A DNA stretch of 46,106 bases from Shimia litoralis (lineage in GTDB: Bacteria; Pseudomonadota; Alphaproteobacteria; Rhodobacterales; Rhodobacteraceae), in assembly GCF_005518135.1 (NCBI RefSeq), contig NZ_SULI01000023.1:1-46106 (forward strand). Direction: 5' to 3'. The translations under genes were made by a program, and so were the position numbers. Below, in pieces: positions 7,268 to 15,247 of the stretch; the stretch's first letter is position 1, and every line of letters starts with the position of its first letter. A model generated the notes under the pieces. The model searched no databases, had not been told where the DNA came from, and saw only the letters and a program-made list of their open reading frames with translations.

Positions 7268-8386
7268 ATGAAAATTGTTCAGGTCAGCCCATATGCCATG
7301 ACCAGACCCGGAGGGGTGCAAACTCATATTCGCGATCTGGCAACGTGGTTCGAAACCGCGGGGCACGAGGTGCGAATTGTCGCCCCGCCCGGGTCGCAAG
7401 ACGGCGGTGATATTCTGGAAATTGGGCGGTTTCGCACCATGTCCATGCATGGCACCCAATTCGAAATCACGCGCGCCTCTGGAACCGATTTGCAAGCCTC
7501 CGAGGATAGCCTTGCAAGCTGGGGAGCCGAGGTGGTGCATCTTCATACGCCGTGGACGCCGATGCTACCTTGGCAGGTGTGGAAACGGTTAAACCTGCCC
7601 ACGGTCGCGACATTTCATGCCACGCTGCCCGACGCAAAAGGCATTGATCCGATGGCGTGGTTTTTGCGGCGCGCCGCCCGCTATTTCAACAAACGCCTGC
7701 AGGGCATTGTGGTGCCATCGACCGCCCCCCAAGCCCAATGGAAGGCCCTTGGGGCCACGCCCGTGCCCGATGTTCTGGCTCCGACGCTGGATTTATCGGC
7801 ATGGCGTGACGCCGGAACACAGGCCCCTCAACAGGATGGTTTGCACGTCGTGTACATGGGGCGCCTAGAAGAACGTAAAGGCGTGCATGTCCTTCTGGAG
7901 GCGTGGCAAACCATTGCCGCACTTCTGCCGTCTGCCACGCTGACCATTGCTGGGCACGGGCCACAAGAAGACGCTTTGCGCAACGCCGCCGCTGACATGG
8001 GTCTTAAGCATGTGGAATTCATTACACCGCCGTCTTTCTCGGAGGCGCGGCGTCTGGTGGCATCTGCGGATATTTTCGCAGCCCCTGCGTTGTATGGTGA
8101 AAGCTTTGGCCTTGTTCTGATCGAGGCAATGGCGGCAGGGACCCTTCCGGTCGCAGCAGCAAATGCGGGATTTTCCACTGTGATGACCGACCTTGGCCAA
8201 CATCTATTGGTCCCTCCGGGTGACGCCACTGCGCTTGCCGAGAAGATCGTCGAGATCGCATGCGATCATGCGCTGCGACAATCCCTGTTGGGGTGGGCTG
8301 CAAAGCGCGCCAATGACTTTGATGTGACGTCGGTCGGCCCACAATATCTGGACCTGTACCAAAAGGCGTTATCGCTCAAAACGTGA
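7268..8386 (+). CDS. PimA-like family 4 glycosyltransferase
   Basis: This 372-residue GT-B enzyme has the N-terminal PGGVQTHIRDLA (residues 14-25), a phosphate-loop-like GGVQ also seen in the phosphatidylinositol mannosyltransferase PimA. It has FHATL with H117, the donor-binding MGRLEERKG (197-205, with Arg and Lys) and GESFGLVLIEAMAAGT with the E278/E286 EX7E pair. The same motifs occur at matching places in PimA, which adds mannose to phosphatidylinositol on the cytosolic membrane face. Given Ino1 and a CDP-alcohol phosphatidyltransferase in the cluster, a hexosyl- or mannosyl-transferase acting on a phosphoinositol lipid is the leading idea. GT4 substrate specificity cannot be proved from motifs. 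The 3' end overlaps the convergent Stealth gene by 18 bp. Confidence 0.8.
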   Translation: MKIVQVSPYAMTRPGGVQTHIRDLATWFETAGHEVRIVAPPGSQDGGDILEIGRFRTMSMHGTQFEITRASGTDLQASEDSLASWGAEVVHLHTPWTPMLPWQVWKRLNLPTVATFHATLPDAKGIDPMAWFLRRAARYFNKRLQGIVVPSTAPQAQWKALGATPVPDVLAPTLDLSAWRDAGTQAPQQDGLHVVYMGRLEERKGVHVLLEAWQTIAALLPSATLTIAGHGPQEDALRNAAADMGLKHVEFITPPSFSEARRLVASADIFAAPALYGESFGLVLIEAMAAGTLPVAAANAGFSTVMTDLGQHLLVPPGDATALAEKIVEIACDHALRQSLLGWAAKRANDFDVTSVGPQYLDLYQKALSLKT

Positions 8387-9316
8387 CGGCACAGGAAATG
8401 ACGTCTTTAGCCAATTGCGCACCATCTTTTCGACACGCGGGTTCGGGTTATGTTCAAAACTGTCATTCAGTGTGGCCACAAAGGGGTCCCGCCATTTAAG
8501 CAATTGCAGCTGCCACCATGTCCATGGCGCAAAGTTTTCGAGCGATGCATAGCCACCTACGGCCTTGGCCTCGGCCTGTGTTCCTGCAACGGCTTCGCCT
8601 TGTTCCACCGCATAGTGAGGATACAGGTATTCCGACGGCACATTGGTGCCAGATCGAAAGCGTGACGCACGGGTGTCTGTAATTTCTGGCGAAAACCGTT
8701 CGACCATGTCTGCAAATGCAGCCTTGTGAAACAATCGGGGACCGTGAATCGTATATTGGCGCGGGCGGTCAGCAAACTCGCGCGCCAGTGCTGCATTGGC
8801 CGTGCCCATTGCCAAATTCCACGGGCTGTCTTTGGCGGTGTCCAATTCATCAAGTCTGCGTGTTTTTGCTGCCTTAAACAGCGACAAAGGCATTCCCGAC
8901 CGATGAAGCGCATCTAGCAATCCACGGCGCCGGATCAACATATCGTCCTCAAGATACAAGAATGTCTCGCTGAGGTCGGGGAGCAGATGCAGGTGGCTGA
9001 CAATTGCAAAAGAATTGTACGTTGGCAAAATCGCGGGGTCCATAATCTCGTCATGATGCACAAGTCTCAGATCGGGGTGATCCTGACGCATCCAGTCGGG
9101 CACCTGAGGTCGACAACTCAGCAAATACACCCGCCGAAATTCCGGTAGATTTTCTTCGACAGAGCGCAAGGCATATTTCAACAGATCCAGATTGTCGCGC
9201 GTGCGATTGGGGTTGGTATCACGCACATCATCCATGTACCCCTGCATCGTGTCGGCATAGCCGTCAAACCGGTCATCCACCCACGTAAATACGATATCCA
9301 TCTGCGCGCTGGTCAT
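8369..9316 (-). CDS. Stealth-family (hexose-1-phosphate transferase-like) protein
   Basis: This 315-residue protein has the conserved regions of the Stealth family. CR1 is DIVFTWVDD at the N-terminus. CR2 includes TRDNLDLLKYALRSVE, LPTYNSFAI and FLYLEDDM. A later CR3-like segment (IHGPRLFHKAAF) and a CR4-like segment (FVATLNDSFE) follow. Characterised members such as capsule phosphotransferases and GlcNAc-1-phosphotransferase move a sugar 1-phosphate from a nucleotide sugar onto a glycan, making phosphodiester links. The Met at 9316 lies six residues before DIVFTWVDD and has AGGTGG just upstream; earlier in-frame starts add sequence without family character. It stands alone on the minus strand between the GT4 and FGGY genes. 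In a lipid cluster it could add a sugar-phosphate headgroup extension, or act in a neighbouring surface polysaccharide. Confidence 0.85.
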   Translation of the reverse strand: MTSAQMDIVFTWVDDRFDGYADTMQGYMDDVRDTNPNRTRDNLDLLKYALRSVEENLPEFRRVYLLSCRPQVPDWMRQDHPDLRLVHHDEIMDPAILPTYNSFAIVSHLHLLPDLSETFLYLEDDMLIRRRGLLDALHRSGMPLSLFKAAKTRRLDELDTAKDSPWNLAMGTANAALAREFADRPRQYTIHGPRLFHKAAFADMVERFSPEITDTRASRFRSGTNVPSEYLYPHYAVEQGEAVAGTQAEAKAVGGYASLENFAPWTWWQLQLLKWRDPFVATLNDSFEHNPNPRVEKMVRNWLKTSFPVPSRFER

Positions 9317-9469
9317 AGCCACCTGAACCTCTTGTTGAGATAGGAGGATAATCTCGCCTGTTTCACGTCGACGCAAGGGGCTTCTCGTATTGCAAAACAT
9401 GCCCAAAATATGCCAGCTTGCGCCAGATCGCAGGCCAGATATTCGCGATCACAAAAAGGAATAAGTTAC

Positions 9470-11011
9470 GTGCATACCGGCGACCTTGTCATTTCGGCAG
9501 ATTTCGGAACATCCGGTGTGAAAATCGGTGTCGTAGATGACACGCTGACCCTTCTCAAACGTGCCACAGCCACCTATCCTCTGGACCTTGCCCCCGGTGG
9601 GCATGCCGAACAAACACCCGATGATTGGTGGGCCGCCTTTGCCCGCGGGCTGGCCGACCTGCGCAAGGACATTCCGGATCTGCATGACCGCGCAGGGGCT
9701 ATCGTCATAAGCTCGCAAATGTGTGGCCTCGTGTGTGTCGATGAAGCAGGCCATGCCTTGCGACCCTGCCTCACGTGGTTGGACAAACGCGCCGCCACCA
9801 TCGGCCAAGACCTGATTGGTGGTTTTCCATCGGTGCTTGGCTATCAGGTTGGCAAGTTGGCGCGCTGGTTGCGCATTGCCAACGGGGCCCCCGCCAAAAA
9901 CGGGATGGACCCGACAGCCAAGATGGCGTGGATTGCGAAACACGAACCTGAAATTTTTGCGCGCACCCGCTGGTTTTTGGACGTCAAAGACTGGATTTTG
10001 CACCGTGCCACCGGGCGTTTCACCACAAGCGCGGAAAGCGCAAATATGACATGGTTGTTGGACAGTCGTTCGGGGCGTCAGGGTTGGTCTTCGACACTGA
10101 CCAAGATGACCAACCTGCCGATTGAAAAGCTTCCCGAAATAGTAGACGCCGACGAAGTGCTGGGAACCCTAACCCCGCAAGCTGCTGCCGAACTGGGCCT
10201 CAACAGCGCCCTGCCTGTATTGGGTGGCACATCTGACGTCACCGCCGCCGCACTTGGCTCAGGTGAGGTTGAGGATGGCGCCCTACACATTAGCGCCGCC
10301 ACCAGTGTCTGGATCTCCGGATTTATGCCAGGCCGGATTTTGAACGTGCCCAGTTCCTATGCCACCATCTCGAGCGGCCTGGGGTATCGCCCCCTTTTGA
10401 TCGCCTCACAAGAAAATGCCGGGTCAGCCATGGAATGGGCTGTGCGCGTGAGTGGTGGCACGACATCTGGCGAATCTCTGGCAGGCGCATTTGATGACAT
10501 GGGCGCGCCCGTGCCGGACGATCCATATTTCCTGCCTTGGTTGGCTGGCGAACGCGTTCCGGTCGACAATGATGCGCTGCGCGGGGTATTTCACGGTTTG
10601 GGGTTGCACCACGACGCCAGGGCGCTGCGACGCGCGGCTGTTGAAGGCGTCGCCATGAATATCCGATGGTCCTATTCACGCGTGATCCGCGAAAAAGCTG
10701 TGCGCACCGACGGCCCCATCAGCATGGTCGGGGGGGTGGCAGGAAATGCCGCCTTTGCCCAAACTGTCGCCGACACCCTGAACCGGCCGGTTCGTGTCGG
10801 CGAAACCCGCCACGCCGGCGTATTGGGCACCGCCACATTGGCCGCCCCCACCATGGGATGGGCCGACACCGCATTTGAAGCTGCTGCAAGATTGCGCGCC
10901 CACAGCTCTGCGCTTTATACGCCCGACCCGACCCGCGTAGAGCAACTGGAAGCGCGCTATCAGAAGCTGGACAAAATCAGAAAAGACATCTTGCGCAGCT
11001 ATCGCCATTAA
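9470..11011 (+). CDS. FGGY-family carbohydrate kinase
   Basis: This 513-residue ATP-dependent kinase is of the glycerol/xylulose/gluconate kinase family. The N-terminal phosphate loop is SADFGTSGVKIG, FGGY_N continues through CLTWLDKRA and the TAKMAWI region, and FGGY_C contains GGTSDVTAAALGSG, LPWLAGERVPVDND and VGGVAGNAAFAQ. Start choice: GTG at 9470 follows AAAAAGGA with suitable spacing and puts the nucleotide loop about ten residues in. An upstream ATG at 9410 would add a low-complexity leader without support. The CDP-alcohol phosphatidyltransferase follows after 21 bp. The substrate is unknown. It might phosphorylate a polyol or sugar that becomes part of the lipid headgroup, or it could be an ordinary xylulokinase-type catabolic enzyme that happens to sit here. 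Confidence 0.85.
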   Translation: MHTGDLVISADFGTSGVKIGVVDDTLTLLKRATATYPLDLAPGGHAEQTPDDWWAAFARGLADLRKDIPDLHDRAGAIVISSQMCGLVCVDEAGHALRPCLTWLDKRAATIGQDLIGGFPSVLGYQVGKLARWLRIANGAPAKNGMDPTAKMAWIAKHEPEIFARTRWFLDVKDWILHRATGRFTTSAESANMTWLLDSRSGRQGWSSTLTKMTNLPIEKLPEIVDADEVLGTLTPQAAAELGLNSALPVLGGTSDVTAAALGSGEVEDGALHISAATSVWISGFMPGRILNVPSSYATISSGLGYRPLLIASQENAGSAMEWAVRVSGGTTSGESLAGAFDDMGAPVPDDPYFLPWLAGERVPVDNDALRGVFHGLGLHHDARALRRAAVEGVAMNIRWSYSRVIREKAVRTDGPISMVGGVAGNAAFAQTVADTLNRPVRVGETRHAGVLGTATLAAPTMGWADTAFEAAARLRAHSSALYTPDPTRVEQLEARYQKLDKIRKDILRSYRH

Positions 11012-11032
11012 CGCCACACAAGGAATGCCGCC

Positions 11033-11653
11033 ATGATTGATGGCCTCATCAAATCCAAAATCGATCCAATTTGGGAAGCGATGGCCACACCATTGGTCAA
11101 GGCGCGATGGTCTCCTAATCAGGTGACGGCCTTTGGTTTGTTTTTGATAGTAGCCGTGTCATTAGCCTATCTTTGGCACGGCTCCGAAATCATCTATGGG
11201 CTGACGCTCTCTGTATCCTTTGCGTTCGATGCGCTTGACGGCGCTGTGGCCCGCCGCCGCGGTATGCAAAGCAAGGCAGGCGGATATTTTGACGCCATGG
11301 TCGATCGGTATCAAGAGCTCGCTGTGCTTGCGACATTGGCCTATGTACACGATGCATGGCCGCTTGCTCTGGCCGCGTTTTCAGGCAGCGTTATGACAAG
11401 TTACGCCAAGGCCCGTACAGCCATCGAAATGCCCGTGAGCAACGACAATTGGCCCGATTTTTTTGAGCGTCTAGAGCGCGTGATCTTTCTGTGCCTAATG
11501 CTGTTGATCGCTGGCAGCATGTCCGCCAGCACCGGCTGGATCGTGTCAGCGGGGCTGGCCATATTTGCACTGCTGTCACATTTCACCGCGTTGCAGCGGT
11601 TCCGCCGCGCCACCCAGATGCTGCGTGCCTTGGATCAAGAGGCCCGTAAATGA
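11033..11653 (+). CDS. CDP-alcohol phosphatidyltransferase (phosphatidylinositol-phosphate synthase-like)
   Basis: This 206-residue integral membrane enzyme has the complete family motif D66-x2-D69-G70-x2-A73-R74-x8-G83-x3-D87-x3-D91, whose aspartates bind the two metal ions and the CDP-substrate. Hydrophobic helices surround it. Members join a CDP-activated alcohol to a second alcohol; examples are PgsA, PssA, the mycobacterial/archaeal inositol-phosphate lipid synthases and DIPP synthase. With Ino1 in the same cluster, transfer involving inositol 1-phosphate is the best guess: either CDP-DAG plus inositol-P, or CDP-inositol plus a lipid alcohol such as ceramide. AAGGA precedes the ATG. Its last 19 bp overlap the convergent Frag1-like gene. 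No phosphatase for a phosphatidylinositol-phosphate product is visible nearby. Confidence 0.85.
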   Translation: MIDGLIKSKIDPIWEAMATPLVKARWSPNQVTAFGLFLIVAVSLAYLWHGSEIIYGLTLSVSFAFDALDGAVARRRGMQSKAGGYFDAMVDRYQELAVLATLAYVHDAWPLALAAFSGSVMTSYAKARTAIEMPVSNDNWPDFFERLERVIFLCLMLLIAGSMSASTGWIVSAGLAIFALLSHFTALQRFRRATQMLRALDQEARK

Positions 11654-12378
11654 CGCCGGATGGCCGAATATGTATCGACATGGAACGTCAGCAGATAAAT
11701 CAAGAACGATGATAATAGCATCGGCTCTGTCCAAACATAGAGCTGGTAAAGCGGATCATAGAACGCGCCAGTGTCAAAATTCTTGAGCACAAACAGCCCA
11801 AGATACGAAACACCCAGCACAATCGGCATCCACACAAAACGCCTGCGAAAGCGCGCCATTCGCACAGAAATCACAACACTCCCATTGGGGTATCGGGAAA
11901 TTCCACGCGACAGCAGTTCCCCAACCACGACGACAAATGCTTGCGAGAAAAAGAACAAATAGCTGCCCGTCATGTGCATACCGCCATGACGATAGTGGCT
12001 TAGGATGTACATTCCTATCGCAGCGAGGCCCTGCAAAGTGATCAACAGGCACGCCAGCACAACAGCACGCTTTAACCCACCAAAGCCTTGACCACTCTGA
12101 CGGCGTAAATCGAGCAGCAGCCCAAGGGCGATGCCAATAATTCCAAGAAACAACAGCGGCGCGCTGATCGCCATCCAGCCTGCGAATGGTTCACCGATAA
12201 TAGGATCAGAAATTGCCTTGCTGATTGTCGGCGGCTGCCTGAGAACAAAATCGGGATGACGCATATTAAATTGCGCGCGTGACCAATAGATCAGCACATT
12301 AACGACCACGACGACAAAGCCCGTGAACGCAATAGCCATGCCCAAAAGCGCGACCTCTGCGCGACGCGACGCCGACAT
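11635..12378 (-). CDS. Frag1/DRAM/Sfk1-like six-helix membrane protein
   Basis: This 247-residue protein has about six transmembrane segments, and I see no catalytic motif. The segment PPTISKAISDP after helix 1, the SHYRHGGMHMTGSYLFFFSQA stretch in the middle, and the acidic residue before the last helix (WTEPMLLSSFLIYLLTF) resemble the Frag1/DRAM/Sfk1 superfamily. Eukaryotic members include PGAP2 (GPI-anchor lipid remodelling) and Sfk1 (phosphoinositide and lipid-asymmetry functions). The resemblance is weak and made by eye. The ATG at 12378 follows TGAGG at good spacing and abuts the stop of the upstream ABC gene, so the two are co-translated. An inositol-lipid context for such a protein is notable, but the function is unknown. 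Confidence 0.5.
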   Translation of the reverse strand: MSASRRAEVALLGMAIAFTGFVVVVVNVLIYWSRAQFNMRHPDFVLRQPPTISKAISDPIIGEPFAGWMAISAPLLFLGIIGIALGLLLDLRRQSGQGFGGLKRAVVLACLLITLQGLAAIGMYILSHYRHGGMHMTGSYLFFFSQAFVVVVGELLSRGISRYPNGSVVISVRMARFRRRFVWMPIVLGVSYLGLFVLKNFDTGAFYDPLYQLYVWTEPMLLSSFLIYLLTFHVDTYSAIRRHLRAS

Positions 12379-12379
12379 C

Positions 12380-14095
12380 TCAGCCGACCTCATGCGCAGT
12401 CGGGAGCAGATATTTTTCGTCCGAGATGATTTTGCCACCAGCCATTTTTATCAAGCGGTCACATTTGTGAAACTGGTGGTCGTCATGGGTAATTGCAATC
12501 ACCAACTGCCCACCTGCTGCAAGCTCGGGAACCAACACGTCATAGAAAAAGGCGCGGTTGGCGGGATCCTGATCTGCGGCAAATTCATCAAGAATGATAA
12601 TCGGGCGCTGCTCTGCCAAGGCAACGGCCAATGCCAGCCGCCGCTTTTGACCGGCAGACAAGGACAGTGTGGAAAACTTGTTTTCCTGCATCGTGACACG
12701 ATCTGACAGGTTCAGCGCCTTGATTCGCATATCAAGGCGCTCCATTTCTTCCGCCGTCATGCCAAAGGTGCGGTCAAACAGGTGGAAATCGCTAAAGACC
12801 CCGCAGAACAGTTCGCGGTATCCGTGGCGCATGTCGTTTGACATGATTTCCCCGTCCACAAGGATGTCGCCTTTGTCGGGGTTACGCAGCCCTGTGATCA
12901 ACCCCATCAATGTGGTTTTGCCAGAGCCATTACCGCCACAAACAAACACGGTTTCACCCGGTTTAAACGACAAGTTGATAGGCCCGATCTCAAACGCTTC
13001 AGACGCCGGCCGTCCTGGTTCGGAGATACGCGCGGATACGTCCCGCATTTCAATGGATGAGAACCCAGCACGAGGCGCCACATCCCGTTGCGTGACCTGT
13101 GCGGCGGCTTCGTAGAGGTCCGCTTCGACATTCTGGATACGGAAATAGGCATTTTCCGCACGCGACATGCTGGGCAAAGCGCCAAACAATTGTTCAATCG
13201 GACCACTGGTCAGAAAAATGACGGTCAAGATTTGAAACATCACATCTATCCCGCCTCCTGGCAGGATTGGCACCACAATCACCACATAACATAACAGCAG
13301 AATAACGGCGCTTTGACCCACGGCCGTGCTCTTGGCATACAAACGTTCCGAAACGTTGGCATAGGTGCTGACCTTGCGGATCACATCCATGGTTTCCGCC
13401 TCAAGCGCGGCGCTGCGGCTCCGACGCAGGCGCAATTCTTTCCATCCTGCCAACATGTCACGAACGCGGTTGGAGAATTCAGCTCCTGCCGCAGAGGCCT
13501 TGTACATCGCCGCGCGCGCAGGCCGATCAAACAACATATACCCAAGCGTGCCCAAAGCCATCGCCACAAACGTCGCAACGCCCGCCGTCCAGCTAATCCA
13601 AAAGATGTAAGGCGTGATGATCAGCACGATAACCACTGCTTCGATGGTTTCGATCACATTGATGATCGCGCCAGACACCTGTCCAACCTCTTCGGTCATC
13701 GCCACATGAACCCGTCCATGCGGGTTGGTTAACAGAAAGTCGATATTGGCCCGCAACAGGTTTCGCGTCATCCGCTGGCGCATGCTTTCTTTGACGCGAA
13801 TGATCAACGCATGCATGCGAATCCGAGAAATATAGCCAATGACAAGCATGGAAATCGCACAAAACAGCAGCATTGCAACAGGCCATCCGAGGCCTTGGTC
13901 AGCAGTACGTGCCGTTTCGTTGATCCCGAACATCATACCCGAGCGCGCAAAGCTGCTGAGGAAGGTCAACAGGATAATGGGATCCGTCAGAACATTGCTC
14001 GTCCCCAAAAGATAGCGCAACACCGTGACACGCCGCTCGATCAGCTTACGAAATCCCTTTTCATCGGGTGATGTAATTTTCGGTGGTGTTGTCAC
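12380..14095 (-). CDS. Cyclic-peptide/siderophore-type ABC exporter (SyrD/PvdE/YojI-like)
   Basis: This 571-residue fused half-transporter has six membrane helices in residues 1-310 and a nucleotide-binding domain after about 345. Walker A is GGNGSGKTT (387-395), the ABC signature LSAGQ (479-483) and Walker B IIILDEFAADQDP (499-511). The AADQDP extension and the missing typical Q-loop spacing are features of the SyrD/PvdE/YojI group that exports cyclic peptides and siderophore precursors. No peptide synthetase or siderophore gene is near. It lies in a minus-strand set, 61 bp after the GT2-like gene and coupled to the Frag1-like gene. That makes a lipid or glycolipid flippase or exporter role plausible. 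The start appears to be GTG at 14095, supported only weakly by an upstream AAGAG. Confidence 0.85.
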   Translation of the reverse strand: MTTPPKITSPDEKGFRKLIERRVTVLRYLLGTSNVLTDPIILLTFLSSFARSGMMFGINETARTADQGLGWPVAMLLFCAISMLVIGYISRIRMHALIIRVKESMRQRMTRNLLRANIDFLLTNPHGRVHVAMTEEVGQVSGAIINVIETIEAVVIVLIITPYIFWISWTAGVATFVAMALGTLGYMLFDRPARAAMYKASAAGAEFSNRVRDMLAGWKELRLRRSRSAALEAETMDVIRKVSTYANVSERLYAKSTAVGQSAVILLLCYVVIVVPILPGGGIDVMFQILTVIFLTSGPIEQLFGALPSMSRAENAYFRIQNVEADLYEAAAQVTQRDVAPRAGFSSIEMRDVSARISEPGRPASEAFEIGPINLSFKPGETVFVCGGNGSGKTTLMGLITGLRNPDKGDILVDGEIMSNDMRHGYRELFCGVFSDFHLFDRTFGMTAEEMERLDMRIKALNLSDRVTMQENKFSTLSLSAGQKRRLALAVALAEQRPIIILDEFAADQDPANRAFFYDVLVPELAAGGQLVIAITHDDHQFHKCDRLIKMAGGKIISDEKYLLPTAHEVG

Positions 14096-14156
14096 TGCGC
14101 GATACTCTTGAATTTCTTGGGCAAACTAGCGGGTTACGGACAAGTTCGCCAGTCAC

Positions 14157-15110
14157 CTATTTGTCGGATGACGTGCATTTCCATCGTGACGCATAGTGCC
14201 GGATCGCAATTGTGTTGTTGCGATCTTCCAGCGCGCCCGTTCCCCGATTTAGATTTGCCAACGCCGTGCGCTTGAACTCTGCATAATTGCGTTTTGGCAA
14301 AAAACTTAGCCCCTTTGTCGGCACGACGTGCTTTGGCACCTGACACAAAGCACTTGTGCGCACGTCGTCCGCCAAGAACCCGGCGCGGGGCGTATCCTGA
14401 AAGTCAGTCATGTCATGCAAATCAAAAAATCGGGGACGCATCACATAGCTCATCACACCTTGGATGATATCAATTTCTCTTGGCGTGCGCAGGCGTGATC
14501 CACGGATTGGTGCAGGTGCCAGCATCATAAGATTTGACCAAATGGTCGTGGGCCGATCCACCAGATCATCGGGCACATCCCACCCCGCCATCGTCAGCGC
14601 CACATCGGGCGTTTTCGCCAGTTGCCTTTCATAGGTTTCCACCAAATCCCGCGGATAAATTCTGTCATCATCCGCAACCAGAATGGCTTGGTCTGGTGCG
14701 ACCTCGGTCAGCGTTGGAATGAGTTTGGTTGCAGGGCCCCAGTCTTCACAACGTCTGATGGTGACACCCGCCAGATTTTCAAGATATGGCGGCACTTCAT
14801 AAGCACAGTCTTCGCGTTTGGAATACAGCGGTACATTGATGAAAATTTGTGACGGCGGCAGAGTTTGATCCAAAAGGCTTTTGAGCGCGGTATCCATCAT
14901 GCCAATTCGGCTTGGGATCGTTGTCATGCTGACGATGATGTCGGATTTCTTCGCGCGGGCCTGCCATCTGGCATCCCATTCTTTCAGAGGATGGCGCGAA
15001 AGACGCCATTCGCGCCAAATATCGACAATCAGGCGCTCGCCTTCAAATACGTGATGCACCCAAAGCCCGATCCCTGCGAGACCAAGCAGACCAAAGATTA
15101 TCCAGACCAT
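14157..15110 (-). CDS. Membrane-anchored GT2-like glycosyltransferase
   Basis: This 317-residue protein has one N-terminal transmembrane segment (residues 2-21) followed by a cytosolic GT-A-like domain. DIIVSMTTIPSR (57-68) opens the nucleotide-binding fold and VADDDRIYP, with D147-D149, provides the DXD-type metal site. A later LADDVRTSALC segment and basic FLPKRNY are also seen. Donor and acceptor are unknown. It is the first gene of the minus-strand set that continues into the ABC exporter and Frag1-like genes, and is transcribed divergently from the 15248 gene across a 137-bp gap. A role in extending the glycolipid of this cluster is inferred from position only. It may instead belong to a separate surface glycan. 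Confidence 0.7.
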   Translation of the reverse strand: MVWIIFGLLGLAGIGLWVHHVFEGERLIVDIWREWRLSRHPLKEWDARWQARAKKSDIIVSMTTIPSRIGMMDTALKSLLDQTLPPSQIFINVPLYSKREDCAYEVPPYLENLAGVTIRRCEDWGPATKLIPTLTEVAPDQAILVADDDRIYPRDLVETYERQLAKTPDVALTMAGWDVPDDLVDRPTTIWSNLMMLAPAPIRGSRLRTPREIDIIQGVMSYVMRPRFFDLHDMTDFQDTPRAGFLADDVRTSALCQVPKHVVPTKGLSFLPKRNYAEFKRTALANLNRGTGALEDRNNTIAIRHYASRWKCTSSDK

Positions 15111-15247
15111 CGCGCAGTTGCTCCTTGCTTGACGTGGCTTTATCAGCCCACATCGAAGCTGTCACGCCAACATAGTGAAACGGCTGGAAAGCCTATACAA
15201 ACCTGTGATTAACTGATGCATATTTTCTGCAAGGCGGAGTCCCCGGG

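Noticed and set aside
6438-7271. 277-residue plus-strand open frame
   Set aside because: It is antisense to the nucleotidyltransferase, which has good motifs. This frame has a biased composition and no domain.
12380-14095. Siderophore or cyclic-peptide biosynthesis locus
   Set aside because: Only the exporter resembles such systems; no NRPS, RiPP precursor or siderophore synthetase is present within several kb.
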